The notes under the pieces: model-generated
Seen by the model: the letters and a program-made list of their open reading frames with translations, nothing else
Databases searched by the model: none
Told to the model about the DNA's origin: nothing
Assembly (NCBI GenBank): GCA_030737875.1
Contig: CM060911.1
Location: 89,486,599-89,550,598 of the forward strand
From: Allium sativum
Lineage: Eukaryota; Streptophyta; Magnoliopsida; Asparagales; Amaryllidaceae
Direction: 5' to 3'
DNA: 64,000 nt
Made by a program: the position numbers and the translations under genes
Shown: piece by piece, positions 48,216 through 60,968 of the stretch
Position numbering within the stretch: the first letter of the stretch is position 1
How the letters are laid out: each line of letters starts with the position of its first letter

Positions 48216-49466
48216 CATAGGCTTGTGGTTCCCAACCGCCTCGGGTTCAACCTCGATATCGTCCAATTGATCTGGTGAAACAGACACACTAGGGTCGTGC
48301 ACAAACTTCCTTAATTGGGAAACATGAAATATGTTGTCAACTCTTGCCATCTTCTCTGGTAATTCAACTTTATATGCCAAATTCCCAACTTGATCGAGAA
48401 CTGAGAATGGACCAACAAATCTTGGTGTTAACTTGCCTCTCCTGCCAAATCGTATCACGCTCTTTAACGGAGAAATCTTGACAAACACCAAGTCGCCAAT
48501 GGAGAACTTTAAATCTCTTCTCCTCTTATCAGCATAACTCTTTTGCCTATCTTGGGCAGACTTCATTCGTTGTCAGATAGCTTTGCTCTTATCTGAGGTT
48601 TCTCTTATCACATCTGGCCCAAGAACAAATTTATCATCGGTTTCTAACCAACATGACGGTGAGTTACACGGTCTTCCATACAATGCTTCAAATTGAGCCA
48701 TACCAATACTGGATTGATAACTATTACTATAGGCAAACTCTACTAGATGTAAATGGTCATCCCATGATCCACCAAAATCCAATACACAAGCTCGCAAAAG
48801 ATCTTCTAACACTCGATTCACCCTCTTTGTCTGTCCGTCGGTTTGAGGATGATATGCGGTACTGAGATGTAATTATGATCATAACGCCTCTTGTAAGCTC
48901 TTCAAAAATCCACTAGTGGAAAACGGATCTCGGTCACTCACAATGCCTTTGGGTATTCCATGAAATCTCACAACCCACTTTACATATAGTGCCGCTAACT
49001 TAGCTGCCGTTCTACTCGACTTGACGGGTATAAACCCGACACTCTTAGTTAATCGGTCCACAATCACACAAATGCTATCATAGCCTGATCTAGTTCTGGG
49101 TAACCCATCAATGAAATCCATTTAGATTACTTCCCATTTCCATTCTGGAATTTCTAATGGTTGTAACAAGCTACTAGGCTTCTTTTGCTCAGCTTTAACT
49201 AGCTGGCAATTCATGCATTTGGACATAATCTTCCCAACCTCTCTTTTCATCCCTTCCCAGTAGTAGGTCTGCTTCATGTCTCGATGTATTTTGTTACCAC
49301 CGGGATATATAGTCAGGTTTGAATGATGACATTCTCTAAGCACTTCATCTCTCAATCCCTTGACATTGGGCACAACTAGTCTTCCATTCTTTCTAAGCCA
49401 TCTATCTCGATCAAGCCCATACTTGTTCATCTCTTTGTCGATTCCCATCTCTAACTTTGAGATGAT
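48211..49466 (-). pseudogene. Element D integrase (minus strand)
   Basis: Read right to left, one frame gives the zinc-binding region (RECHHSNLTIYPGGNK, then KCMNCQLVKAEQKKP), the catalytic core (MDFIDGLPRTRSGYDS; GIVSDRDP; YHPQTDGQ) and the C-terminal domain (KSYADKRRRDLKFSIGDLVF; GPFSVLDQVGNLAYKV). Damage is visible. The second zinc-ligand His is Tyr in TIYPGG. The catalytic Glu expected after YHPQTDGQ is Lys (TKR), and stops interrupt near 49121, 48870-48880 and 48570. Integrase joins the DNA copy to the host chromosome; this one cannot. The frame continues beyond C at 37667. Confidence 0.85.
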
Positions 49467-50099
49467 TTACAATAGGTTAGGATCGTCCCTCCGGCTGGAA
49501 CCAATTCGCTCAATCAAAGTGGGCTTGATCATCAAACTTGCTAACATTTCTGGATCCAATTCGCACTTTGGTCTGAAATCATACCTAGCGATGTACTCCA
49601 GTTGCTTCCACTTAAGAAACATAGCCCCTAAACTGGCATGTCTTCTACTCAATGCATCAGCTACCGCATTGCCTTTTCCTGGTGTATATGCGATATCGAA
49701 ATCGTAGGAAGCCAAGAATTCTAACCATCTTTGATATCGGAGATTTAGATCCTTCTGAGAGAAAAGATACTTTAATGATTTATGATCAGTGAACAACTCG
49801 AATCTTTCTCCTAAGAGATAATGTCTCCACATCTTCATCGCGAATACGATCGCTGCCAATTCCAAATCATTGGTAGGATATCTTTTCTCGTGTGGTTTCA
49901 GTTGCCGACTAGCATAAGCTACAGCCTTACCTCCTTGCATCAATACAGCACCTAGCCCAGTACCACATGCATCTATATATAGTGTCATCTCTTTATTCCC
50001 CTTAGGAATGACTAACACTGGTGCACATGTCAACTTTTCCTTTAGGCTCTTGAACGCATTCTCGCACTTTTCGTCCTAGACGAAAGCTTGATTCTTCTT
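49467..50099 (-). pseudogene. Element D RNase H and connection to integrase (minus strand)
   Basis: The 188-codon frame has [47 protein letters not shown] and [16 protein letters not shown], the Ty3/gypsy RNase H that removes the RNA template. The catalytic Asp, Glu and Asp are present. Upstream it continues to 50099 (QAFV, stop, [15 protein letters not shown]). The stop at 50076-50078 sits where Trp is expected. The frame ends at a TAA after PNLL near 49467. RT proper is to the right, beyond the E insertion and outside the window. Confidence 0.87.
50095..50099. other. Candidate target duplication of element E, left (TTCTT)
   Basis: Directly precedes the E LTR; the partner copy lies outside the window, so it is unconfirmed. 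Confidence 0.4.
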
Positions 50100-50295
50100 T
50101 GTAACACCCCATAATTTTATAACATTAAAATTCACAAATTAAAGTATACTTAATTTTTAGAAGAAGAATTAAGTGAAATGGGTTGCGCTATTATGTTCGT
50201 CTCAAAATTTTGGGTCAAGATAGACATTTGGTTTGCACGAAACGGATACCTTATGAAGATGTTATTAAGCTCGGAAGTTTGTATGCATATGAGAG

Positions 50296-50342
<47 letters not shown>

Positions 50343-53084
50343 CTAAAAAAATAATTATTCAAAAAATTTCAAAACAGCAAATCGGGAGGGGGAATAGCCG
50401 AACCGCACCATTTTCGGAGTCGACCTGAGCCTTGCTGAGTCGACCAGGGGTCAATCCAGGGTGTTTGGCTGTCAACCCATGGCTCGATTCATGCTAAGTG
50501 CTGATGTTGCATCTGAGTGGTCCTGATGATTTCTGGGTTAATCTAAGAGCTTTAATCGATCCTAGACATCTATATGTACACCTTAAGACCTAACCCTAAT
50601 TCATAAAATATTACCTGTGACACCATTATGCTGTCAAGCTTTCTTTTAAACCCTAGCCACCGCCTCTAAATTAAATCTCAATTGTTCACACACAATTCAA
50701 ATCAAAGTTTAGAGCTTCAACAACAATTAAAGAAGATTAATCAACGTCAATTCAACGTTTCTGCACCAACTTCAATTCATTAATCCTTTTCTTAAGCCAT
50801 GAAAGGTGAGTACGGTGATTTTCACAACATAATGGGATTAAAAGTAATATGATGAAGTTGTAAAGAGGATTCATATGTATATATGTAATTTAAATCTCAT
50901 CCAAGTCTTCACCTTTTTGATTCATCTCATCGTATGCCTATGTTTCTATGTAAAGTTCATACCTTTTATCAGTTTATTCGTGTTGAATCTTTTATTATGC
51001 CTCTATGCCAGTCTATATGCCTCTTTATTTCATGATGATGTTTTATTCCAATTTTCTATGAATTGATTCTCTCTTCTTACCCCTATTCCTTTTATTTGTG
51101 GATCTAGGCTACCTTCGAGCCTATATTAAAAATACGCGCGAATGCGAATACGTGGGAACGATGTGTAATATTGGGAATATGGGAAATTTGAAAAATTGGA
51201 TATTATTGGATATTTTGGATAATTGGACAATACGTGAAATTGGCATACTTGGGTATGAATTACATGGAATTGATGAAACTGCCTATAATTGTAAATTTGT
51301 AATTGAGGCTAATTGATATGTAATTAGTGACAATTTGGAATAGGCAATATTATAAACATGATTATATGTTTAATTGGATATATAAGACATGAAAATTGGG
51401 TATGGGTGAAATACGATTATTAATAAACCTTTGACACGAGGATAGACGCAACTGTGACGTAAGACTTCCCGGAACCGCCCAACAAATCCAGCGGTCACAG
51501 TTGGACGTCTAATGTGAGAGGTCAAAGGAATGAGTTGTAGGTGTAACAGTTAATGACACGAGGTTAGACCCGGTTTGTGGCGTAAGACTGCCTGGAACCG
51601 CCCAACAAATCCAACGGCCACAAAGTGTTCGGTCTAATGTGAGAGGTCATGCATTGTTCATCATAAGGAATGAATTAAAGAATACTAACCATAATAAGAC
51701 ATGGGGTATGGTTAGAGTGTTAAGTGGGGTGACATGTAAATTATGGCATGTAAATATGGACTTAACCAAAATAAGATAGGACACGTAAATTATGACATGT
51801 AAGTATGGACTTAACCGTAGCTTTTTTAAGACATGGACATTTAATTTAAAATGGTTAAGTGGAAGAAAAACCTAGTAGGGACCAAGCATAGGTGGGAGGC
51901 TTATGTCAGATGGGGACCCGTTTCAACCAGTAACCCGTTTGAGTATCTAATTAGGCCCAGTACTAGGCCAGTGTTGCGCCACACTGACTGGACTTGAATG
52001 TAAGAGGTCAAAACGTGAGTCGAGGTGGCAGTGCAAGTCCAATGGATTCATGTGCGTGCACGGGACCGGGATGGTAGGTAAGACGTTGTTGCATCGTGTA
52101 GGTATGGTCGTGCATTTTATGTTGGTATTGGGTTTGCCACTTTGGGGAGTGATACACCCAACTATGGGGCCAACACGGGTGCTTACGGGGTTTAGGGAGC
52201 CGATCGAATGGAATGTGTAAGGGTACCTTAGCGGTGGTAGGAGTAAGCCGGTACCTACGATAGCAGCTAGGTACAAGTAACTACCAAGTTAGTCATGTAG
52301 GTACAGTTAGTGGGAAGGGATCAACCTTTAGTAAAAAGAGAATAGTAGATGTGCATTGCAATTAAGTAATGTGGTGTAACATAGCAAAAGTGAGGTGTAA
52401 CGAAATACATGTTGGTTGAGTTGGATAGTTCTTTGGGTGCTAGTCTGATGTTGACTTCGGTCTTTGGGGTTAGTACTTGGAGGGTTGTTCGCTTGGCCAT
52501 GGTGTAGGATTGTCTTAGTACTTAAGAACGAAATCATCTTGTCCATCCTTTTTATCTACCTTATCTATGTTACAACCATATCATGATGCCTATTTATGTC
52601 TTGATCATTTACCTTCCCTATTATTTGTTAAAATTACTGGACTCAACAGACTTTATGTATGACCCGTTTGTTTCCACCTCTTTTCTTTCCTTTTCCCCCC
52701 TCAGGTTCCCAAGGAGGGAATACTACAGCTTAGTGCCGGTTTCTTTCAATTGCTTGAAAAAGAGTAGATGTATCGCTTTGGACTCTCTCATCTTTATGGC
52801 TTTGCTTATGCTCAATGGGGATTTATGCATTTATGTTATTTAAGTATTTTCTTCTTTATGTACTTTGAAGTTTTTGGAAAAGACTATTGACCCTGTTGTA
52901 ATGGTTTTGGAAACTACTTATGTAAGCTCATTTTGAGTTATGATGATATGAAATAAGTTTTAACTTCCGCTGTGTTGTATTATTTATTTATTCTTGTAAT
53001 TTATCTATTCTATACAACAATAACGCTTCATGGATATTGATGCATTCCCTTTGTGAGTGACAATAATGGACATCGGGTGTTACA
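50100..53084 (+). repeat. Element E 5' LTR
   Basis: 2985 bp, from TGTAACACCCCATAATTTTA to CATCGGGTGTTACA. It has a (TA)n tract near 50299-50339, a TATA-like TATATGTACA near 50571 (TATATATAC at 58028 in the 3' copy), GAGTCGACC palindromic text near 50417-50450 and the stem-module pair. Confidence 0.92.
51433..51648 (+). other. Tandem pair of covarying stem modules, E 5' LTR
   Basis: Copy 1 (51433-51523) has TAGACG/CGTCTA and AACTGTGAC/GTCACAGTT. Copy 2 (51555-51648) has TTAGACC/GGTCTAA and TTTGTGGC/GCCACAAA. The core is CCCGGAACCGCCC, and each copy closes with AATGTGAGAGGTC. Confidence 0.78.
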
Positions 53085-53086
53085 CG

Positions 53087-53098
53087 TGGTATCAGAGC
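53087..53098 (+). other. Primer-binding site of element E
   Basis: TGGTATCAGAGC, exact, two bases after the LTR end. Confidence 0.92.
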
Positions 53099-53291
53099 TA
53101 TGGTTACAAGAACAGATAAAAAGTTTTGAAAAGTGTTTTCAAAAGTATTATTTTCCTAGAAAGTATTTTCAAAAACTTGTTTTAAAGAAGATATTTTAAA
53201 GGAAAGTTTACTTTAAAGAGCATAATCCCCGGAAACCATACATCTCCCTTTCACTTCCCTTGTTTTGAAACTCTTTCTTTTTCTTTTCAGC

Positions 53292-54161
53292 ATGTTTGGA
53301 GCATCTAAGATACCGAAGGGTGCTCATGTACTCGGTTGGTTTCGTCCATATCTCGAGGCTAGGACCGCTACCACGGGTCCGACCAACGTTCCTCCTCCTC
53401 ATTCCCTAGCTCCTTTCATTCCTCCGCATGGAGATGCTTTCTCCAAGATATGTAAAGTCTTTCGTTCGATGGGTGGAAAACCTTTTAGTGGGTCTGAAAC
53501 ATTCGTTGAAGCTAGAAATTGGTTGAAAGAAGTGGAGGACTTGTTTAGCATTTTCGATTTGGATGACTGTAAGAAGGTCCAATTGGATGCTTGGTTGATG
53601 AAGGACGAAGCTTAGTTTTGGTGGGAGGTTACTAAAGGAGAGCGTGCTGTGGAGACGTGGGCAGATTTTAGGGGAAGGTTTGAGTTGAAATTCCTTTCTC
53701 AAGCTGAGGAGAGTATGTACATGAAGAGGTTCTTGACATTAAAGCAAAAAAGCTTGACCGTGAAGGAGTATGTGACTGAATTTAATAAGTTGGCGAGATT
53801 TGGGCTAGAGTTGGTGAATATACCTCACAAGAAGGCCTTGAGTTTTGCAAACAGCCTAAATGAACCGCTTCATAGTTTGGCTATGTCCCACATTCCACTG
53901 GGGGCTACGTATGAAAAGCTTGTTGATATGGCATACATGCATAAAGAAGAGAATGGTGTAAGTACTTTTAGACCGCAAGATAAGAAGGAGGATGCAAAGA
54001 AAGCCCAATAACAAAAGAAAGGTGGTAAAGAAAAGAGGAAGTGTCACAACTGTGGGATTCCCGGCCATTTGAAGAAAGACTATAGGAAGAAGAAGTTCGC
54101 TTGTTATCATTGTGGTGATCCAGGTCATGCTGTCAAGGACTGCCCTAAGAAGCAAAGGTAG
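53292..54161 (+). pseudogene. Element E gag (capsid and zinc knuckles)
   Basis: Gag forms the particle and packages the RNA. The start is the ATG of CAGCATGTTTGGAGC at 53292, after a pyrimidine tract. The retrotransposon gag domain is recognisable from FRSMGGKPFSGSETFVEARN, EVEDLFSIFDLDD, then TWADFRGRFELKFL and SLTVKEYVTEFNKLARFG. Two zinc knuckles follow: CHNCGIPGHLKKDY (last Cys is Tyr) and CYHCGDPGHAVKDC (intact). All pieces are in one frame, interrupted by TAG at 53613 and TAA at 54009, with TAG at 54159. A C to T change at a Gln codon would explain the second and third. Confidence 0.87.
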
Positions 54162-55379
54162 AGGGCAGGTTCTACTTCGGGAGGGCAGGTTCATGCTCTC
54201 ATGGCTCCGGGGTAGGAAGAAGGTAGAAAAATTTCTGTCGAAGGTTTGATTTTCTTGTTTGATCATTAGGTCCATACTTTATTCGATTTTGTCGCATCAC
54301 ATTCGTTTATCTCTACATCATTAGTTGAAACACTGCACTTATATACTAGTCTCCTGGTGGATCCCATTATAGTCTCAAATCCTATTGGTGGGTCGGCTCA
54401 TTTATCCATGGTCTGTAGGGATTTGAGATTGTCTATCTTAGGCGTTGTTTTTGAAAGTAATGCTTTTGTGCTTGGGTTTATGGGCTATGGGTTGATTCTC
54501 GGGACGGATTGGCTAGACAAATATGGTGCCATCTTAGATTGTGAACGAAGGGTAGTAAAATTGTTGACTCGTAGTGTAAAGACCCTTGATATTTCTTGTG
54601 ACCCTAGAGGATTGGTGATGCTTAGTTATCTTGGGTCACTTGACTCATCCAATGATGATTTACATTCTGTTCGCATAGTCCATGAATATGTTGATGTCTT
54701 CAATAAGGTGAGGGGTCTACCCCCAAAACGTGAGATAGACTTTCGTATTTATCTTGTAGACAATGCAAAACCAGTATCTCTGCCAGTACGCCACATGGCT
54801 CCACGTGAGAGGAGGGAGCTCAATAAGCAAGTAGGGGAGTTGCTTGAGAAGGGATTCATAAGACATAGTATATCGGAGTGGGGTGATCTAGTAATATTTT
54901 CCACGAAGGAGGATGGGTCCCTTAGACTTTTTGTGGACTACAGAGAACTTAATAGGCTTACTAAGAAGAATAGGCACCCACTGCCGAGGTTTGACGATCT
55001 CTTCGATCAGTTAGTTAGCGCCTCAATATTTTCACATTTGGACTTAACCATTGTTTTCCATCAGTTGAGAGTGGATGAGGATAGCAAAGATAAGAATGCC
55101 TTTAGGACTCCGGACAGTTTCTATGAGTGGCTTGTAATGCCCTTCGGTTTGACAAACGCCCCTGCATACTTTGTTGACTTGATGAGTAGGGTGTTTAGAG
55201 AGTACCTTAATAAATTCGTGGTGGTCTTTGTGGATGACATCTTGATCTTTTCTAAGAGCGAGAAAGAGCATGCCCTACATCTTAGGGAAGTATTGGAGAC
55301 CCCTCGAGCACATAACCTTAAAGCTAAATTTTCTAAATGTCACTTTTGGTGGAAGCAAGTGCAATTCTTAGGCACATGA
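54162..55379 (+). pseudogene. Element E protease and reverse transcriptase
   Basis: Same frame as gag, so one gag-pol frame is likely ancestral. The protease site reads TLFDFVASHSFIS: the catalytic Asp is kept but DSGA is DFVA, and a TAG precedes it near 54267. GYGLILGTDWLDKYGAILDC closes the protease. The RT frame from 54357 (340 codons) has KREIDFRIYLVDNAKPVSLP, DYRELNRLTKKNRHPLP, FSHLDLTIVFHQLRV with the first Asp, VMPFGLTNAPAYFVDLMSRV, and the active-site FVDD at codons 291-294 (VVVFVDDILIFSKS). At FLG the frame is lost by an apparent 1-base deletion near 55370, giving TGA at 55377. Confidence 0.9.
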
Positions 55380-56190
55380 TTTTCAAAGAAGGGATAACTT
55401 TGGATCCCGCGAAGGTGGTGGCCATCCAAGACTGGAAGGTCCCTAAAAATGCTACTGAGATGAGGAGTTTCTTGGGGTTGGCAGGCTACTATAGGAAGTT
55501 TATCAAGGACTTCGCAAAGATAACAGCCCCATTGACACGCTTGACAAAGAAGAACCTAGTTTTCACGTGGGACGTAGATTGTTATGATGCATTCCAACAT
55601 TTAAAGAGAGCTTTGACCACAGCCCCAGTCTTAGTGTTGCCAGATGGGAGTAAGCCATTTACCATTTATACCGATGCTTGTGGGACAGGACTAGGCGCAA
55701 TCTTATTGCTAGAGGGGAGGGTAATATCCTATGGAGGAAGGCAGTTGAGAGTGCATGAGAGAAATTACCCTACACATGACCTATAGTTGGCCACTATTGT
55801 TTTCGCGCTTAAGTTTTGGCGCCATTATCTTCTTGGCGAGAAATTCAAATTGTTCATAGACCACAAATCGCTAAAATACTTGTTCTCTTAGAAGGACTTG
55901 AACTTAAGGCAGCAAAGGTGGATGGAATTCTTAGCTTCCTACGATTTCGAGATAGCATATACCCCTGGCAAGGGTAAAGTGGCGGAAGACGCCTTAAGTA
56001 GGAAAAGGTTGTCCTTCAGTCCGTTGTTTGTTGAGCGGCGAAGCTTAGAGTTTATCTCTACGTTTGACTTTAGACCTTCCATTGACTTTGTACCCGGTTT
56101 GCTAGCATCCTTAGAGGTCGGATCTACACTTTTGGGACGGATTGGTAAGTCACAGCGAGATTCCCACAGTTGGTTGAGTTAGTAGAGAAG
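55370..56190 (+). pseudogene. Element E RT end, RNase H and integrase linker
   Basis: After the frameshift the protein continues with [20 protein letters not shown] and [16 protein letters not shown], the RT connection. RNase H follows with [43 protein letters not shown] and [24 protein letters not shown] (55784-55786) replaces the catalytic Glu that should follow HDL, and another TAG lies at about 55889, where Gln is expected. The last part (LEFISTFDFRPSIDFVP) leads to integrase and ends at a further frameshift near 56160-56182. Confidence 0.87.
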
Positions 56191-56793
56191 CTCATAAGAG
56201 GGGAGTCATCGAGCCATCTCGGTAGGTATACCCTAGATTATAAGGGTTGGTTATGTAGGGACGGTAGGCTTTGTGTACTATGAGACGAGAACTTGAGAAA
56301 GACCATTCTTGACGATGCACATCGTTCGAAGATGACCATTCATCCCGGAGAGGACAATATGTACATGGACATGTGATGGGTTTTCTTTTGGGCCGGTATG
56401 AAGAGAGATGTGGCCGAGTTTTGTCGCTAGATGCTTGGTGTGCCAACAAGTAAAAGCAGACCAAAAGAAGCCCTGTGGGTTGCTTCACCCATTGGAGGTC
56501 CCACAATGGAAGTGGGAGAGTGTCTCGATGGACTTTGTTAATGGGTTACCAAGATCAAGGAAGGGTAATACGAGGATTTGGGTCGTGGTAGACAGACTTA
56601 CTAAGAGTGCCCATTTCATTCCCATGAAGATTAAGAGGACTGGTCCATGGTTAGCCTCCATATACATTCGAGAGATAGTTCGTTTGCACGGTGTTCCTTC
56701 TAGCATAGTAAGCGATCGCGATCCTATCTTTACTAGCGAGTTTTGGAAGATCTCACTTAGAGAGGTGGAAATAGAGCATGATGCGACGATTTG
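56187..56793 (+). pseudogene. Element E integrase, C-terminal half deleted
   Basis: The zinc-binding half is readable as AHRSKMTIHPGEDNMYMDM, stop, then FFWAGMKRDVAEF. A frameshift near 56425 follows, then ARCLVCQQVKADQKKPCGLL. The core has VSMDFVNGLPRSRKGNTRIW (first Asp), LTKSAHFIPMK and VPSSIVSDRDPIFTSEFW (second Asp). Right after FWKISL it jumps to EVEIEHDATI. The catalytic Glu region and the whole C-terminal domain are therefore deleted. B and C also have a break close to TSEFW, but with different joins. Confidence 0.87.
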
Positions 56794-56794
56794 A

Positions 56795-56945
56795 CGAGCT
56801 CCCACATGCATTCTTGGGTCGGAGATTAAGAAGATGAGCAATCGAGAGGTCAATCTAGTCAAAGTACAATAGGGAGATGATGAGAGCGACGCTACTTGGG
56901 AGACGGAAGAGAGGATGCGTTCATTGTACCCTTTTCTTTTCGAGG
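56795..56945 (+). pseudogene. Element E chromodomain-like tail
   Basis: RAPTCILGSEIKKMSNREVN, LVKVQ, stop at 56870-56872 where Trp is expected, GDDESDATWETEERMRSLY, PFLFED. Closely similar to the C tail (43565-43963) and to the B remnant. It would direct integration by binding chromatin. Confidence 0.83.
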
Positions 56946-57550
56946 ATATGTCTTTTAATTTCTCCTTTATCCTTTAGCTTGTACTTGTTCTATCTTTAGT
57001 ATGTCCTCTCACTAGTATCTTTGACCTTTAAATAGGGTAGTCCTATGATTGAAACAAGTGTTTGAGACATGTTATGTATGGTGGATGCATGTGGACGCAA
57101 GTGTTTGCTAGTGGTTGCTCGTGGATGCATATACACACACTTTAGACACTAGATCAGCTCAGTCACTTTCATAATGCATATTGCATATTGCATATAAATG
57201 GATGTATTTAGTTAAATGGATGTATATTAAATTAAATGGATGTATCATATGGATGTTGTATTTAAACGAATGGTTGTGCACACATGTAGTAATGATATGT
57301 ATAGGGTTCTTTGCATACATGGTGGATACATGGCACTATCATTATTTGCATTAAGGAGGTCAACTGAATCAGTGGACCGCCTGATCTTTGCATTAGATAA
57401 GGAACATATACACACACTTTTGCATATGTTCATATAACATTAGAAATCTTTTAAGGTCAATGGATGCTTATGGATGATGGTTGAGTAGATGGATGATTGG
57501 ATGGTAGGACACTTTCTTCTTAACTTGGAGATTTCGAGGACGAAATCCTT
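56946..57550 (+). other. Element E 3' untranslated interior
   Basis: No coding motif. Carries GAAACAAGTGTTTGAGACATG, several GGATGCATATACACAC-type words, a repeated AAATGGATGTAT (57195-57245) and AACTGAATCAGTGGACCGCC, shared with C. Ends with GAGGACGAAATCC. Confidence 0.7.
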
Positions 57551-57564
57551 TAAGGAGGGGAGAA
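57551..57564 (+). other. Polypurine tract of element E
   Basis: TAAGGAGGGGAGAA directly before TGTAACACCCCATAATTTT. Confidence 0.88.
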
Positions 57565-57760
57565 TGTAACACCCCATAATTTTATAACATTAAAATTCAG
57601 AAATTAAAGTATACTTAATTTTTAGAAAAAGAATTAAGTGAAATGGGTTGCGCTATTATGTTCGTCTCAAAATTTTGGGTCAAGATAGACATTTGGTTTG
57701 CATGAAACGGATACCTTATGAAGATGTTATTAAGCCTTGAAGTTTGTATGCATATGAGAG

Positions 57761-57798
<38 letters not shown>

Positions 57799-59435
57799 AA
57801 TAAATAAATAAATATACAAAAAATTTCAAAATAGCAAATCGGGAGGGGGAATAGCCGAACCGCGCCATTTTTGGAGTCGACCCGAGCCTCGCTGGGTCGA
57901 CTAAGGGTCGATCTAGGGTGTTTGGCTGTCAACCCGTGGCCCGATTCGTTCTAAGGGCTGGTGTTGCATCTGAGTGATCCTGATGATTTCTGGGTTAATC
58001 TAAGAGCTCTAATCGATCCTAGACATCTATATATACACCTTAAGACCTAACCCTAATTCATAAAATATTATCCCTGACACCATTATGCTGTTAAGCTCTC
58101 TCTTAAACCCTAGCCGCCGCCTCTAAATTAAATCTCAAGTGTTCATACACAATTCAAATCAAAGTTTAGAGCATCAACAACAATTAAAGAAGATTAATCA
58201 ACGTCAATTCAACGTTTCGCACCAACTTCAATTCATTAATCCTTTTCTTAAGCCACGAAAGGTGAGTACAGTGATTTTCACAATATAATGGTATTAAAAG
58301 TAACATGATGAAGTTGTAAAGAGGATTCATATGTTTGTATGTAATTTAAATCTCATCCAAGTCTTCACCTTTTTGATTCATGTCGTCATATGCCTATGTT
58401 TCTATGTAAAGTTCATACCTCTTATCAGTTTATTCATGTTGAATCTTTTATTATGCCTCTATGCCAGTCTAAATGCCTCTTTATTTCATGATGATGTTTT
58501 ATTCCAAATTTCTATGAATTGATTCTCTCTTCTTACCCCTATTCCTTTTATTTGGGGATCTAGGCTACCTTCGAGCCTATATTAAAAATACGCGCGAATG
58601 CGAATACGTGGGAATGATGTTGAATATTGGGAATATGGGAAATTTGGAAAATTGGATATTATTGGGTATTTTGGATAATTGGATAATATGTGAAATTGGC
58701 ATACTTGGGTATGAATTACATGGAATTGATGAAAATGCCTATAATTTAAATTTGTAATTGAGACTAATTAATATGTAATTGTGACAATTTGGAACAGGCA
58801 ATATTATAAACATGATTATATGTTTAATTGGATATATATGACGTGAAAATTGGGTATGGGTGAAATACGATTATTAATAAACCTTTGACACGAGGTTAAG
58901 CGCAATTGTGACGTAAGACTGCCCGGAACCGCCCGATAAATCCAGCGGTCAGAATTGGACGTTTAATATGAGAAGTCAAAGGATTGAATTGTAGGCGTAA
59001 CGGTTAATGACACGAGGTTAGACCCATTTTGTGGCGTAAGACTGCCCGGAACCGCCCGGCAAATCCAGCGGCCACAAAGTGTTCGGTCTAATGTGAGAGG
59101 TCATGCACCGTTCGTCATAAGGAATGAATTAAAGAATACTAACCATAATAAGACATGGGTATGGTTAGAGGGTTAAGTGTGGTTACATGTAAATTATGAC
59201 ATGTAAATATGGACTTAACCGGAATAAGATAGGACATGTAAATTATGACACGTAAGTATGGACTTAGCCGTAGCATGTATAAAACATGGACATTTAAATT
59301 AAAATGGTTAAGTGGGAGAAAAACCTAGTGGGGATGAAGCATAGGTGGGAGGCTTGTGTCGGATGGGGACCCGTTTCAACCAGTAACCCGTTTGAGTATC
59401 TAATTGGGCCCGATACTAGGCCAGGGTTGGGGCAC
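57565..59435 (+). repeat. Element E 3' LTR, first block
   Basis: Matches 50100 onward at mid-90s percent by eye. It has a shorter (TA)n followed by (AAAT)n near 57795-57812, and TATATATAC at 58028-58036. It ends with GGCAC (59431-59435), the left target duplication of F. Confidence 0.92.
58887..59102 (+). other. Tandem pair of covarying stem modules, E 3' LTR
   Basis: Copy 1 (58887-58977) has TTAAGCG/CGTTTAA, with a G-U pair replacing the pair seen in the 5' LTR, and AATTGTGAC/GTCAGAATT with one mismatch. Copy 2 (59009-59102) has TTAGACC/GGTCTAA and TTTGTGGC/GCCACAAA intact. Confidence 0.75.
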
Positions 59436-60968
59436 TGTAAAATCCCGCTTCCATTAAGGTCACTCACTAAGGGAATGCCTTAACTTTGATGGATCATTTT
59501 AGTAGACAAAACAGAAATTTACAAGACAGATAAACAGTACTTGAAAAATATATTACTTTATTACAACAGAAACCGCAGCAAGTTTGGTTACATCTTTTCA
59601 AATCATAGTATCAGAATTCAAGTACAAAAATATCAGTCTTGTACAAAAGCCTTTAGAATGCATAGTTTTTAAAATCATAATCCCCAACATAAACTGCCAT
59701 GGAAAGATAGAGCCAAGGCCAAGCGATACTTCAAGCAGAGAAAGTCCAAATCAAGCTCCTAGATTTCCTTCCTACAAACCTGGGGGGGAATGAAAGAGAA
59801 AGGGGCAAAAACAAGCAAGGTCAGACATAAAGTCTGGCAAGTCCAGTGAATTTCAGTATATGAACAGATAATAATGTCATGACATGAAAATAATGCTAGA
59901 TTGGAGATAACAGGAAACAGGAATAACAGATATACTTAGGTTAAACAGAAGAAACAGGATGATATTACTTTTCACTTCTCTGCACTAATACTCGTATAAC
60001 AGGATTAGGTGTTACCCTAATGTCTAAACAGAAACAGAATAATGGGCCTTTACCAACCTAACAGAAGGTACGGAAACATAATGCTAATAATGGGCCTTTA
60101 CCACCCGAACAGAAAGCACAGACACAGAATGCTAGTAATGGGCCTTTGCCACCCGAACAGAAATGGAAACAGAATAATCCCTACGGAAACAGAATGTTAG
60201 AATTAGGTGTACACTAGTAAATGGGCCTTTACCACCCCAACAGACGGTACCACGCAGAAAAAGACACGTTTTACCACCCAACAGAAAAAGACGGTACCCC
60301 AACGGAATTAGACAGATCTATGTTTACCCTAAATCAACCCCACGCGATCGGCTCCCTAATACATAAATACCCTGTGCCAGCCCCACAGAAGTGTGTATCA
60401 CTCCCCAAAGTGGCAACATTTAAATGACACAGACCTATTTACAGATGTCACGGCATATTACATCCTCAGAGGAAGACCGGGATCCATGCATGCACATGAC
60501 CCCGTTGGAAAGCACCATCAACACCCCTCGCCATTATCATAAAGAACCACTTATAATTAGTTCAGTAAGCGTGCCCGGACCCTACCTACTGTTGGGTCAA
60601 AGTTTTGATACCAGAAAGGGTTACTGACTAATGTGGGTCCCAAACAACAGATGACACAAGTATTTTCCCTCCTAACCTTGTGTCCCCAGAATAACAGATT
60701 TCAGATTAACTTGTTTACAAGTTCTCAGACATACAGAGTTCAAGTCAACTAGTTCACAAATCAGAAAATCAGGTTAACAGGTTTTCGGACTAACGTATCA
60801 GATGTATAGTTTTAACAGACTTACAGATTGTCTAACTTTGTATTGGGCCTACATATTCACGAAATAGGTTTATTAATTCATCAATCCAGTTGGTTTAGCC
60901 CTATCTACCTAACACGTTTTAGACATCATATTTATCTCAGATTTGCATTAATTAAATATTATTACACA

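Noticed and set aside
50299..50339. (TA)n tracts here, at 57765-57794, 5427-5453 and 13366-13392 as special sites
   Set aside because: Ordinary microsatellites that differ in length between LTR partners.
53265..53291. Upstream start for E gag at the TTG (53265)
   Set aside because: It reads through a pyrimidine tract; the ATG at 53292 gives the usual gag start.
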